Assembly (NCBI GenBank): GCA_016235595.1
Contig: JACRJX010000014.1
Coordinates: 1-64,000, forward strand
Direction of reading: 5' to 3'
DNA from: Verrucomicrobiota bacterium
GTDB taxonomy: Bacteria; Verrucomicrobiota; Verrucomicrobiia; CAIQCK01
DNA length: 64,000 bases
Shown: positions 35,991 to 45,077 of the stretch, piece after piece
Layout: each line of letters starts with the position of its first letter
Numbering within the stretch: position 1 is the stretch's first letter
Position numbers and translations under genes: made by a program
The notes under the pieces: generated by a model
Database searches by the model: none
What the model was told of the DNA's origin: nothing
What the model saw: only the letters and a program-made list of their open reading frames with translations

Positions 35991-37547
35991 ATGCTCGCGA
36001 AAATCCGGTCGGTGGCGGTTTACGGCATTGATGCGATTCCCGTCGAGATCGAGGCGAACTGCCCCGGCTGCGGCGAGATCAAGACCGTCATCGTCGGCCT
36101 GCCCGACGCCGCCGTGCGTGAGAGCCGCGACCGCGTCTATACCGCCATCCAGAACAGCGGCTTTCGCTACCACAAAGGCGCCGTCACCATCAATCTCGCC
36201 CCCGCCGACGTGCAGAAGGAGGGGCCGAGCTTCGAACTGCCCATCGCTGTCGGCATCCTTGCGGGCGACGGCCAGTTGAAACTTGACGATATTCGCGTCG
36301 CCGACGCGCTGAACCATTACGCGCTCATCGGCGAACTCGCCCTCGACGGCGGTGTGCGCGCTGTCAAAGGCGTTCTCAGCGTGGCACTTCAGGCGCGCGC
36401 GATGAAACTGCGCGGCCTCATCGTGCCAGCCGCCAACGCCGCCGAGGCCGCCGTCGTTCGCGGCATCGAGGTCATTCCCGTCCGCAACTTGCGCGAGACC
36501 ATTGAGTTCCTGGCCGGCGACACTGTGATCGCGCCACACAAGGTGGATCTCGATGCATTGTTTCGCGATCATGCCGCCTACGATGCGGATTTCGCAGACG
36601 TGAAGGGTCAGGAGAGCGTCAAGCGCGCGCTCGAAGTCGCCGTGGCCGGCGGCCACAACATCCTCATGCTCGGCCCGCCCGGCACCGGCAAGAGCATGCT
36701 CGCCAAGCGCATCGCCACCATCCTGCCGTCGCTCTCGCTCGACGAGGCGTTGGAAACCACGCGCATCCACAGCATCATGGGCCTGATCGCGCCGGGCCAG
36801 TCGCTCGTCGCCACGCGGCCGTTCCGTTCGCCGCACCACACGGTCAGTGACGCCGGCCTCATCGGCGGCGGCGTCAATCCCACACCGGGTGAAGTCAGCC
36901 TCGCCCATCACGGCGTGCTCTTCCTCGACGAGTTGCCGGAGTTCCATCGCAACGCCCTCGAAGTGTTGCGCCAGCCGCTCGAAGAAGCCCGCGTGACCAT
37001 CTCGCGCGCTGTCGGCTCGATGACGTTCCCCAGCGAATTCATGCTCGTGGCGGCCATGAACCCCTGCCCGTGCGGCTATTACGGCGACTCGCGCCGCGCG
37101 TGCCGCTGCGGGCCGCTGGCGATCCAGCGTTACCGCTCGCGCGTCTCCGGGCCGCTGTTGGACCGGATTGACCTGCACGTCGAGGTGCCCAACGTGCCTT
37201 ACAAGGCGATCGCCTCCGACATCACCGGTGAGCCGAGCGAGAAGATTCGCGCGCGCGTCCTGACGGGGCGCGCGATCCAGACCCAACGCTTCGCCGGCCG
37301 CCGGAAGGTGTTCTGCAACGCCCGGATGGGACCGCGGGAATTGAAGCAGTTCTGCAAACTCGACGAGAGCTGCCACCAGTTGCTTCAGATGGCGATGGCC
37401 CAGCTCAACTTCAGCGCCCGCGCCTACGACCGTATCCTGAGAGTGGCCCGCACCATCGCCGACCTCGACCGCAGCGAGGCCATCCAGTCGCACCACGTCA
37501 GCGAAGCCATCCAGTATCGTTCGCTCGACCGCCAGCTTCTGGGTTAA
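35991..37547 (+). CDS. comM: YifB/ComM-family Mg-chelatase-like AAA+ ATPase
   Basis: A 518-aa protein. The N-terminal ChlI-type domain starts [21 protein letters not shown]. The AAA+ core has Walker A GPPGTGKS (residues 228-235) and Walker [11 protein letters not shown], then [10 protein letters not shown] with the paired cysteines of this family, and the C-terminal helical domain. ComM is a hexameric branch-migration helicase in natural transformation in several bacteria. The ATG at 35991 is chosen by family alignment; upstream in-frame ATGs lie in the repeat-derived leader. Confidence 0.93.
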   Translation: MLAKIRSVAVYGIDAIPVEIEANCPGCGEIKTVIVGLPDAAVRESRDRVYTAIQNSGFRYHKGAVTINLAPADVQKEGPSFELPIAVGILAGDGQLKLDDIRVADALNHYALIGELALDGGVRAVKGVLSVALQARAMKLRGLIVPAANAAEAAVVRGIEVIPVRNLRETIEFLAGDTVIAPHKVDLDALFRDHAAYDADFADVKGQESVKRALEVAVAGGHNILMLGPPGTGKSMLAKRIATILPSLSLDEALETTRIHSIMGLIAPGQSLVATRPFRSPHHTVSDAGLIGGGVNPTPGEVSLAHHGVLFLDELPEFHRNALEVLRQPLEEARVTISRAVGSMTFPSEFMLVAAMNPCPCGYYGDSRRACRCGPLAIQRYRSRVSGPLLDRIDLHVEVPNVPYKAIASDITGEPSEKIRARVLTGRAIQTQRFAGRRKVFCNARMGPRELKQFCKLDESCHQLLQMAMAQLNFSARAYDRILRVARTIADLDRSEAIQSHHVSEAIQYRSLDRQLLG

Positions 37548-37575
37548 AAGTCATCACCGGCCCGGGCCGAGCCAT

Positions 37576-37612
37576 TGTAAAATCTGTAAAAAAAATGCGT
37601 ATTTCTGTAAAA
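37576..37612 (+). repeat. three TGTAAAA direct repeats
   Basis: TGTAAAA occurs at 37576-37582, 37585-37591 and 37606-37612, the last two within the longer shared core CTGTAAAA. They end 8 bp before the TTGTCG of the promoter at 37621. They could be regulator sites or an A-rich UP-like element. Confidence 0.5.
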
Positions 37613-37620
37613 GGGCGCGC

Positions 37621-37648
37621 TTGTCGTGCGCGGTGAATCCGCTAACGT
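37621..37648 (+). promoter_or_regulatory. promoter-repeat family, looser ninth member
   Basis: TTGTCG (37621-37626), 16-bp spacer, TAACGT (37643-37648), in the context GCGCGCTTGTCGTGCGCGG...CCGCTAACGTG. It resembles the GCGCTTGTGTTCGCAGG...CGGCTACGATG core of the other members but lacks the downstream GTTCGATCAAGCCATGCAA part. It lies about 108 bp before the first Gfo/Idh gene. Confidence 0.5.
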
Positions 37649-37755
37649 GAGTGTGATGAATACGGACGGCCACACACTTTGCCGGACCTTTTTGATACAT
37701 TCATCCAGCGCCGCCTCTTGAGGTGGCCGGAATCAAATCCAATCCTTGGTTCATT

Positions 37756-39180
37756 ATGAAATGCACTGAATCCTTCCACAGGCCCGGTCGCCGGGCATTC
37801 CTCAAGCGTGTCGCTCTCGCGGGCACGGGGTTGATTGCCGCTCCGTTGATCCTGCCTTCGAGATTGCTGGGAGCTGAGGCGCCCAGCAAGCGGCTCAACA
37901 TCGCCGCCATCGGGACGGGCGGGCGTTGCCGCGCACTGGTCACGGAGATTCTGCGCCAGGGCGAGAATCTGGTGGCAATGTGCGACGTGGACCAGAGCCG
38001 GTTTGCCCAAATGCAAAAGGCCGTCGCCAGCGCGGCAGAGGGCGCTGGCGAGATGATGGGCAAAGCCAAGATCTACGAGGACTACCGCAAGATGCTCGAC
38101 ACCGAGAAGTCGATCGACGCGGTGGTCATCGCCATCGGCTCGCGCTGGCATACGCCGATCACCGTGCGGGCCATGAAAGCGGGCAAGCACGTCTATTGCG
38201 AGAAGCCACTGGTGCGCACGATCGCTGAAGCCCGGGAGCTGATTGATCTGACGCCGCGCAGCAAAGTCGCGACGCAACTGGGCACGCAGGGCACGAGTAG
38301 CAAGTCGTTCCGCCGTTCCGTGGAGGTCATCCATGCGGGCGTGCTCGGCCAAGTCGAGCAGGTCTATCTCTGGTCGGATTACTGCGGCAAGTTTCCGCCC
38401 AGCCAAGACCGTCCGCCGGGCGAAGACCCGGTTCCTGAAGGATTGAACTGGGATTTCTGGCTGGGGCCAGTGCCGTGGCGGCCGTTCAAGGCGGGTGTCT
38501 ATATGCCCGGCTGCATCAAGGGTCAGAACTGGCTCGATTTCTGCAACGGCATGCTGTCCGGCCAAGGCTGCCACACCTTCCAGTTGCCAGTCCGCGCACT
38601 GAAGCTCGGGGCTCCCGCTCGCGTCACCGCCGAGCTTCCCGAACCGGTCAAGGAAACCTATGTCTCGCGAGGGTGCTTCCGCTTCGAGTATCCATCGCGC
38701 GAGGGGCTGGCGCCGGTCACAGTCTGGTGGGGCGACGGCGGGAAGTATCCGTCGGAGGAGATCACCAACTCTGTCAAGGAATGCCGGGGGCAGTTGCCGA
38801 ATACGGGCTGTCTGTTCGTCGGGCAACGCGGCCAGCTCTACACCGACGGCTGGGGCGTCGCGGGCATCATGAAACTCAAGGGCGACAGGAAGTGGCGCGG
38901 CGTGCTGGACCATGACGCGGTCAAGAATCTGCCGCTCAGCGTGCCGCGCCTGACCAACGACAACCACATGCAGGAATGGTTCCAAGCGTGCAAAGGCGGC
39001 CCGGCCACCTACAACCACTTCGAGATCGGTGCGCGCGTTTGCGAAGCCTACCTACCGGGCATTCTGTCATTGCGCCTGGGCCGGCCCATCGAGTGGGACG
39101 CCGCGGCCATGAAGGTCAAGGGCGCGCCCGAAGCCGACCGCTGGATTCAGAACTCGTATCGGATGAAGTGGCTGAGTTGA
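37756..39180 (+). CDS. Tat-exported Gfo/Idh/MocA-family oxidoreductase
   Basis: A 474-aa protein with a twin-arginine signal (RRAFLKRVALAGTG). The NAD(P)-binding fold follows: NIAAIGTGGRC, AMCDVDQSRF, VVIAIGSRWHTPIT and the signature lysine in YCEKPLVRT. The C-terminal part is the family's alpha/beta substrate domain. Tat export suggests that the folded protein with its cofactor acts in the periplasm, probably on sugars or glycosides. The ATG at 37756 (MKCTESFHRPG) is chosen so that the Tat motif is near the N-terminus. Confidence 0.88.
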   Translation: MKCTESFHRPGRRAFLKRVALAGTGLIAAPLILPSRLLGAEAPSKRLNIAAIGTGGRCRALVTEILRQGENLVAMCDVDQSRFAQMQKAVASAAEGAGEMMGKAKIYEDYRKMLDTEKSIDAVVIAIGSRWHTPITVRAMKAGKHVYCEKPLVRTIAEARELIDLTPRSKVATQLGTQGTSSKSFRRSVEVIHAGVLGQVEQVYLWSDYCGKFPPSQDRPPGEDPVPEGLNWDFWLGPVPWRPFKAGVYMPGCIKGQNWLDFCNGMLSGQGCHTFQLPVRALKLGAPARVTAELPEPVKETYVSRGCFRFEYPSREGLAPVTVWWGDGGKYPSEEITNSVKECRGQLPNTGCLFVGQRGQLYTDGWGVAGIMKLKGDRKWRGVLDHDAVKNLPLSVPRLTNDNHMQEWFQACKGGPATYNHFEIGARVCEAYLPGILSLRLGRPIEWDAAAMKVKGAPEADRWIQNSYRMKWLS

Positions 39181-39385
39181 TGCGTTGAGGGTCTTCTGCC
39201 CGGAGCCGATTTCTCGTAGCGATACGATCCGCTCAAGAGGCGGCGGTTCTTCCGCAACTCTCGTCGCGATCAACTTCTGATCCTCGATAGATGATGGGTG
39301 CGCAGCTCGCATCCTGAAATCCCGCCCTGGAAACTGACGGCGGCGCATCGGATCGAAACGATTGCACGGCGTCAGCACGGGCGAG
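39181..39385. other. intergenic, nothing recognised
   Basis: About 200 bp after the Gfo/Idh stop and before promoter-repeat 1. No gene with family support, strong hairpin or T-run was seen. Confidence 0.4.
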
Positions 39386-39463
39386 GCTCTTCTCTGTGCT
39401 TGTGTTCGCAGAGGTCGCAGCTACGATGCCGGCGAAGCTCACTCAAGCCATGCAAGACAACAC
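39386..39463 (+). promoter_or_regulatory. promoter-repeat family, copy 1 (before GH97)
   Basis: TTGTGT (39400-39405), 16-bp spacer, TACGAT (39422-39427), followed by GCCGGCGAAGCTCACTCAAG and CCATGCAAGACAACAC. The ATG inside the tail (39450) is in frame with the GH97 gene. Confidence 0.7.
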
Positions 39464-39482
39464 ACCCGAACCACCCGAAGTG

Positions 39483-41564
39483 ATGTTCCAACACGACGCA
39501 AGAGAACCACGCCAGAGCGTCCCCCCGCGCCTCGCGCCTGGCAGCTTGAGATCAACGATGCTGGGAGTGCTCGTGCTGGCGGCGATGGTCTCGAACGCTG
39601 CGGAGTTCTCCGTCAAATCTCCCGACGGGAAACTGACTGCCATTCTTCGTGATGGCGCACAAATGACCTTCTCAGTGAAGGCGGATGGCAAGCCCCTGCT
39701 CGACAACTGCAGGATCGGGATGAACACGAGCCAGGGAACGTTGGGACGCGACTGTATCGGGAAGCTGTCGAAGGAGTTTTCGAAAGAACAAGTGGTGGAG
39801 AACAAGTTTGGGATACGCAGGCATATATGTGACCAGTTCAATCAGATCGAGGTCACCTGCGGCACGTTCACGGTTCTTGTCCGCGCCTATGACGAAGCGG
39901 TGGCGTATCGTTTTGTGTCTCAGTTTGAAGCAGGCAAGGCACTGCTTGTGTTCGACGAAACGTTGTCATTGCCGTTGCCCGATGACACACCGATTGTCGC
40001 GCACTACGTCAACAGAGACTCCACCTCATTCGAAAGCACCTTCACTCGCGACACCATCGCGGGCTTGAAATCACACCACAGCGCGACGATGCCGTTTATT
40101 GTCAGGAAAGATGGCTTCACGCTGCTCCTCGCTGAATCCGACGTTCACCATTATCCGCAGATGCGCATGGTCTATCCGAAAGACGCCCACGACGGCGCGC
40201 GCGCGTATTTTGCGAAATACCCCAAGGCCCTGAAGCTGCCGAACCGGGCTGTTTCAATCACCCACGAGGCGGATGGCACAGAGAAGTTCATCTCGAAGAC
40301 GACCGGCAGCAGAGCTTTCCCCTGGCGCGCTTTCATCGTGGCGCGCAACGATGCCGCCCTGGCTGACAACGAAACCATCTTCAAACTGGCCACGCCTTGT
40401 GCTTTGCCGGACACCTCGTGGATTTCAGCAGGCCCGTGTGCGTGGCATTTGTTTTACGCGCTGGTCGAGGACACGGATTTCCCCGTCGGGATGAATGAGA
40501 AGACGGCCCGTTATTATGTGGACTACGCTTCTGCAAACAGGCTCCCTTACGTCCTGATCGACGCCGGCTGGCTCACAAGCAATCCCAACAGCTCCTGCTA
40601 TTTTTACACGCCCGACATGGATGAGGCTTTCGTGAAGAATCGCCGCGCCCTCGATGTCGAAAAGGTCGCCGCATACGCGCATTCCAAGGGCGTGAAGCTG
40701 ATGCTATGGCTGCCAGTTCGAACCTTTATCAAGTGTGGCAACGCACAGGTGCTCGACACGATCAAGCGATGGGGAATCGACGGACTGAAGGTGGATTTCT
40801 TCGATCGCGACGACCAGACGGCGATCGAGCTTTGCGAGAATATCGCTCGCGAGAGCGCTGAACGGAAGCTCGTCATCAACTTCCACGGCTGCCCCAATCC
40901 GGCGGGTTTGAATCGCACCTACCCCAACGCTCTGAATTTTGAGGGTGTCCTGGGGGGTGAGTACAATTATTGCGGGAGCAAAGACAAAGTGATTACGCCC
41001 TCGCACAACGTTGACGTTGTATTTACCCGGATGTTGCTGGGACCGATGGATTACACACCGGGATTTCTTCTCAACCGAACACCCGATCAATACTCCAAGC
41101 ATATGACCATTCGCACGGCGATGGGAACGCGTGCGCATCAAGTGGCCATGTTTGTTCTATACCACGCGCCCTTGCAGATGCTTTCGTCTGCGCCGAGCGA
41201 GTACAAGAAATACCCCGACATCCTCAAGTTTGTATCGGGTGTTCCGACCACTTGGGACGACACCAAGGTTCTTTGCGGCGAGATGGGGCAATACGTGATG
41301 ATCGCCCGCAGGAAGGGCGACCATTGGTATGTGGGCGCTCTCACCAATTGGGATTCACGCAAACTGACGGTGGACTTCTCCGGGTTCCTGGATGCGACAA
41401 AAGAGTACTCGGCAGTAATCATCCGCGACGGCCCCAATGCCGACAAATTCCCGCAGAACTATTGTTCGGAAACGCGAAGAGTGTCGGCAACGAACAAGAT
41501 GAGTGTGGACGTGCGCAAGGGCGGCGGTTTTGCAGTCAAATTGTCTCCTGTGGGAAAACAATAG
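39483..41564 (+). CDS. GH97-family alpha-glucosidase/alpha-galactosidase, exported
   Basis: About 693 aa. A signal peptide (STMLGVLVLAAMVSNAAEF) precedes the GH97 N-terminal beta-sandwich (SPDGKLTAILRDG, SFESTFTRDT), the central barrel (PYVLIDAGWL, KLMLWLPVRT, GIDGLKVDFFDRDD) and the C-terminal sheet. Asp438 in KVDFFDR and Glu487 in NFEGVLGGEYN are placed like nucleophile and acid/base of retaining members, which would favour alpha-galactosidase-type chemistry; this is inference. The start is uncertain: in-frame ATGs at 39450 (inside the promoter repeat), 39483 and 39558 all leave a usable signal peptide. Confidence 0.87.
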   Translation: MFQHDAREPRQSVPPRLAPGSLRSTMLGVLVLAAMVSNAAEFSVKSPDGKLTAILRDGAQMTFSVKADGKPLLDNCRIGMNTSQGTLGRDCIGKLSKEFSKEQVVENKFGIRRHICDQFNQIEVTCGTFTVLVRAYDEAVAYRFVSQFEAGKALLVFDETLSLPLPDDTPIVAHYVNRDSTSFESTFTRDTIAGLKSHHSATMPFIVRKDGFTLLLAESDVHHYPQMRMVYPKDAHDGARAYFAKYPKALKLPNRAVSITHEADGTEKFISKTTGSRAFPWRAFIVARNDAALADNETIFKLATPCALPDTSWISAGPCAWHLFYALVEDTDFPVGMNEKTARYYVDYASANRLPYVLIDAGWLTSNPNSSCYFYTPDMDEAFVKNRRALDVEKVAAYAHSKGVKLMLWLPVRTFIKCGNAQVLDTIKRWGIDGLKVDFFDRDDQTAIELCENIARESAERKLVINFHGCPNPAGLNRTYPNALNFEGVLGGEYNYCGSKDKVITPSHNVDVVFTRMLLGPMDYTPGFLLNRTPDQYSKHMTIRTAMGTRAHQVAMFVLYHAPLQMLSSAPSEYKKYPDILKFVSGVPTTWDDTKVLCGEMGQYVMIARRKGDHWYVGALTNWDSRKLTVDFSGFLDATKEYSAVIIRDGPNADKFPQNYCSETRRVSATNKMSVDVRKGGGFAVKLSPVGKQ

Positions 41565-41712
41565 CGAATCCCGCGGATGAGTGGGTAGCGAAGGAGTTGC
41601 TGCAGTGAAATAAGCACGTACTTTGCCGCACTTCTTTTCCAGCAAGCGTGCCTTGCGGGAAGCTTCCATTTTGTGCGAGGCTACAGTCAAACACCAGTCG
41701 GAGGTTGTCATC

Positions 41713-42195
41713 ATGGCGAAGGTCAAGGCAGGGCCGATGAGTTTGCTGGAACGGCGAGAGATCGAGGCGCAAATCGCAGCGCCCCTGGTCAAGGCTTTCA
41801 TGGACGAGTTTGGTCGCGAAAGGACCCTGAAAACCGTCGAGCGTGTGATCCAGAAGCTCGCGAAGCGCAAAGGCGCCGAGCTCGCGAAGCTCGCGGGCGG
41901 CAACAGCCTGAAACATTTTGCGAACGTGGTCCTGCCGGTCTGGCGCGAGGGCGGCGCGCTCGACATCGAGACCATGGAGGCAAACGATCAGCGGTGTTCC
42001 TTCAACGTCACGCGGTGCAAATACGCTGAGATGTATCAGCAGCTTGGTCTCCAGAAGTTTGGGTGCCTGTTCTCGTGCTGCCGGGATTTCGCGTTCATCA
42101 GCGGCTTCAATCCCAGACTGAAATTGAAACGGACTCAGACGATTATGGAAGGAGCCCGTTTCTGCGATTTCCGGATCGTCCGGGGCAGGAAATGA
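41713..42195 (+). CDS. ATC-hydrolase-like protein (L-2-amino-thiazoline-4-carboxylate hydrolase family)
   Basis: A 160-aa cytoplasmic protein. The C-terminal block FNVTRCKYAEMYQQLGL, then FGCLFSCCRDFAFISGFNP and RTQTIMEGARFCDFR, matches the ATC_hydrolase family, whose founding member opens a thiazoline ring in cysteine formation. Several cysteines (FGCLFSCCRDF) are candidate active-site residues. GGAGG lies seven bases before the ATG at 41713. Most family members have no known substrate. Confidence 0.8.
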   Translation: MAKVKAGPMSLLERREIEAQIAAPLVKAFMDEFGRERTLKTVERVIQKLAKRKGAELAKLAGGNSLKHFANVVLPVWREGGALDIETMEANDQRCSFNVTRCKYAEMYQQLGLQKFGCLFSCCRDFAFISGFNPRLKLKRTQTIMEGARFCDFRIVRGRK

Positions 42196-42234
42196 AGAGA
42201 ACAGTGTCTGCTGGCAACCACTGTCTCCGCGCAG

Positions 42235-42290
42235 GGGATTGCGTGGTTGCGCCTGCGGAAACCATTGTTATAATGCCGCCAAAGCCACCG
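42235..42290 (+). promoter_or_regulatory. promoter-repeat family, copy 8 (before glycerophosphodiesterase gene)
   Basis: A diverged copy with a consensus -10: TTGCGC (42247-42252), 16-bp spacer, TATAAT (42269-42274), in the context GGGATTGCGTGGTTGCG...ATAATGCCG. It is closest to copy 7. The next gene starts at 42418. Confidence 0.65.
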
Positions 42291-42417
42291 ATGAACATAA
42301 CCCCGGCAACGATGGAGTCAACGCGACGTGCCGGCCGGTGAGTGAGCTGCAGAACCGCCTCATCCCTTCAGACAAAAGGAATCAAGATTCGCATCCCATG
42401 TTCTACGGAGTTACCGA

Positions 42418-43245
42418 ATGAAAAACACCCATGCCGTTTCCCACGTAGCCGTCCTTCTGGTGCTGGCCGGGACAACCGTTGGCTGGTCGCAATCCGACAC
42501 ACCGCCAGTCCCGCTGGTCCAAGCCCATTCCCATAACGACTACACGCGCCCTCGAGCGTTGCTCGATGCGCTCGACCATGGCTTTTGCAGTGTGGAGGCG
42601 GACATTCACCTGGTGGACGGACAACTCCTGGTCGCGCATGATCTGGACAAAACCCGCCCAGACCGCACGCTCCAATCGCTTTACCTCGACCCGATGCGAG
42701 AACGGGCCAAGCGGAACGGCGGGCGCATCTATCGCGGCGGGCCGGAGGTGACATTGCTGATCGACCTCAAGCACGACTGGCACGTGCTGTATCCGGCCTT
42801 GCGCGCCGTGCTCACCAACTATGCGGACATCCTCACGACGTTCCGCGACGGCAAGAAAGAAACCAAAGCCGTGCTGGTCATCGTCAGCGGCAATCACTCG
42901 TTCGATATGCTGGATGGCGAGACCGTGCGTTACGCCGCCTTGGATGGCGTCCTGACCACCTTGAACTCCGATTTGCCAGCGAGTCTGGTCCCGTGGATCA
43001 GCGGCCAATGGGGCCGCGCGTTTAAGTGGCGGGGCAAGGACACAATGCCAGAGGAGGAGCTGACACGGCTCAAGGAGATTGTGGCGAAGGCTCATCAGCA
43101 GGGCCGGCGGGTCCGATTCTGGGGCGCGCCGGATCAGCCGAATTTCTGGGCGACGATACGCGATGCGGGCGTGGACCTCATCAACACAGATAATCTCGCG
43201 GGATTGGAGAAGTTCCTGCGCGCCTCCAAGCTGCCCGCACGATGA
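42418..43245 (+). CDS. exported glycerophosphodiester phosphodiesterase / PI-PLC-like protein
   Basis: A 275-aa protein with signal peptide (HVAVLLVLAGTTVGWS). The TIM-barrel phosphodiesterase pattern is clear: HSHNDYTRPRAL (His37, His39), SVEADIHLVDGQLLVAHD (Glu60, Asp62, His74) and LLIDLKHDW. It is closest in type to the AIM6-like, PLC-like family often sitting in sugar-degradation loci. Substrate unknown. Confidence 0.82.
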   Translation: MKNTHAVSHVAVLLVLAGTTVGWSQSDTPPVPLVQAHSHNDYTRPRALLDALDHGFCSVEADIHLVDGQLLVAHDLDKTRPDRTLQSLYLDPMRERAKRNGGRIYRGGPEVTLLIDLKHDWHVLYPALRAVLTNYADILTTFRDGKKETKAVLVIVSGNHSFDMLDGETVRYAALDGVLTTLNSDLPASLVPWISGQWGRAFKWRGKDTMPEEELTRLKEIVAKAHQQGRRVRFWGAPDQPNFWATIRDAGVDLINTDNLAGLEKFLRASKLPAR

Positions 43246-43336
43246 CAGCAACGCGCCAGGTGGAAAACTTGCTCCGGCGGAACCCTACAACGGGCAGTCG
43301 CTACAAGGAGCGCCGCCCCAACTCAGGAGAAGAACC

Positions 43337-44245
43337 ATGACAACTGTTTCCCGGCCAGGTGCAATGCGAAAGCTGTTGAGTCTGGCGCTGTTGATCGCCG
43401 CCGTGATCTCGTTGCCTCAGCAGGCGACCAGCCAGACGTCCAAACCCGAAACGGTTCGGGATCGGCTTTGGGTCTTCTCGTTTGCCACGAACAGCGATTT
43501 TGTGCACGTCGGCCGGCGATCGGTCATGTCGGCCGCGGAAGGAAATTTTTACCTCGGCGTGCCGAACATTTTGATGGTGCAGTCGAGCGCGAAGGAAGCT
43601 CCCTATGGCCGGTTCGAGCCTCCCTTCGAACAATACACCGTGGCGCTGCGGCCCCTGCAAAACGTTGTCTGGTCGCTGGTCGGTTCGGGCGGCTTCCATA
43701 AAGCAGAGGAGACGGCCGAGGTGCTCGCCATGGCGAAGCGGGTGCCCAACTTCCGCGGCGTGATGCTCGATGACTTCTTCACCGGCAAGGCCGAAGGTGC
43801 GCGAGCACAATGGACTGTGGAGGAACTGGCCGACGTGCGCCGCAAGCTCGATCAGACAGGCAAGAAGCTGGATATCTTCGCCACCTTCTATGTGAAGCAC
43901 TTCGAGCTGCCGCTGAAAGATTATCTCGACCTGATCGACGTCCTCACGCTCTGGAACATGGCATCTGATGGAATCCGCAACGTGGAAGACAATCTGCAGA
44001 AGGTCGAACGGCTCTATCCCCGCAAGCGGAAGATGCTCGGCTGCTACCTGGTTGACTACCCCAAGAAACAGGGCGTTCCGGTCGACTTGATGAAGCACCA
44101 ATGCGAGGTTGGTCTGCGTTGGCTCCAGCAAGGACGGATCGAAGGCATCATTTTTATGGGCAACACGACCATGGACTTGGGCTTCGAGTCGGTTGAATGG
44201 ACCCGCCGTTGGATCCAAGAGGTTGGTGACACGAAACTGAAGTGA
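43337..44245 (+). CDS. exported hypothetical protein, TIM-barrel-like
   Basis: A 302-aa protein with signal peptide (LLSLALLIAAVISLPQQATS). Alternating strand-helix spacing with FRGVMLDDFF, KLDIFATFYVKHF, VLTLWNMASD, KMLGCYLVDY and IEGIIFMGN suggests a barrel with acidic residues at strand ends, glycosidase-like, but no family could be named. CAGGAGAAG precedes the ATG at 43337. It follows the phosphodiesterase by 91 bp and is probably cotranscribed. Confidence 0.7.
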   Translation: MTTVSRPGAMRKLLSLALLIAAVISLPQQATSQTSKPETVRDRLWVFSFATNSDFVHVGRRSVMSAAEGNFYLGVPNILMVQSSAKEAPYGRFEPPFEQYTVALRPLQNVVWSLVGSGGFHKAEETAEVLAMAKRVPNFRGVMLDDFFTGKAEGARAQWTVEELADVRRKLDQTGKKLDIFATFYVKHFELPLKDYLDLIDVLTLWNMASDGIRNVEDNLQKVERLYPRKRKMLGCYLVDYPKKQGVPVDLMKHQCEVGLRWLQQGRIEGIIFMGNTTMDLGFESVEWTRRWIQEVGDTKLK

Positions 44246-44279
44246 ACCCCGACAACAGACGCTGACGGCGGCAGCGCAG

Positions 44280-44336
44280 GATTCCGCGCTTGTGTTCGCA
44301 TATCCCGCGGCTACGATTCCAGCAGAGTTCGATCAA
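44280..44336 (+). promoter_or_regulatory. promoter-repeat family, copy 2 (before DUF998-PCS unit)
   Basis: GGATTCCGCGC, TTGTGT (44290-44295), 16-bp spacer, TACGAT (44312-44317), then GAGTTCGATCAAATCA. The CCATGCAA tail is degraded here. Confidence 0.7.
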
Positions 44337-44363
44337 ATCATTTCAAATAACGACGATTTCATT

Positions 44364-45062
44364 ATGACTCTGACGGAACAGGACCGAAGGCAGGTTTTGC
44401 GCACCCGGGCATTGACGTGGGCCGGAATCGTCGTAACAGCCGTCCTCATGCTGGCTGCGATGTTTTGGTTTCCCGGCGAGGGCCGTGGAGGTCCGCGAGG
44501 CTACTCTTTTGGGAAGCATTTCCTCAGCGCGATGGGCAAGACGCGGACCAGCGTGTCAGACAACACGATTTCCTGCCTCATCTTCAACGGCACGCTCATC
44601 ATGGTCGGGACCATCCTGGTGATGTTCTGGAAGACGAGGGCCACGTTCCTCATTCGACCCGTGGCAAAAAAGACCGTGCGGAACTGCGGCCTGACAATGG
44701 GCCTAGCGATGGCTGGGATCGGCCTGACTCCGTATGACATCTTCCCTCACACTCACAATCTGATGACGCACTCGGTGATCCTGTTCGGAGTGATTTGCTT
44801 TGGCCTGTGCCTGTGGGGATCGCCTCAGGAGTTCGAAAGCGCGAAGTCAAAGCTCGGGTGGCTGACGATCGTGGTTGTGGCCGGTGCAGCCCATGGGCTT
44901 TTCGTGGTGCTGGCTTCAAAGGGCATCATCTCCAGCCGCCCCGCGCTGCCGCTCATGCAAAAACTATTTGTGTGCCTGCTGGCACTATGGGCGGGGTGGC
45001 AGAGTTTTCTCTTTGGGAGAGTGTGCCGAATGAACCCGGCTGTCGCGAACGCGGAGAGCTGA
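44364..45062 (+). CDS. DUF998-like integral membrane protein
   Basis: A 232-aa protein with about six transmembrane segments (residues ~18-37, 65-90, 112-128, 138-155, 172-192, 205-222). The arrangement TSVSDNTISCLIFNGTLIMVG and HNLMTHSVILFGVICFG resembles DUF998. The start at 44364 (MTLTEQDRRQ) is preferred because the upstream frame lies in the promoter repeat. It precedes the phytochelatin synthase by 15 bp, implying cotranscription. Role unknown. Confidence 0.65.
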   Translation: MTLTEQDRRQVLRTRALTWAGIVVTAVLMLAAMFWFPGEGRGGPRGYSFGKHFLSAMGKTRTSVSDNTISCLIFNGTLIMVGTILVMFWKTRATFLIRPVAKKTVRNCGLTMGLAMAGIGLTPYDIFPHTHNLMTHSVILFGVICFGLCLWGSPQEFESAKSKLGWLTIVVVAGAAHGLFVVLASKGIISSRPALPLMQKLFVCLLALWAGWQSFLFGRVCRMNPAVANAES

Positions 45063-45077
45063 AATCCAAATCCTTCT

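Noticed and set aside
35976-37496. A 506-codon minus-strand frame opposite comM
   Set aside because: It is a shadow of a clear YifB/ComM gene; the sense strand holds Walker motifs and family signatures.
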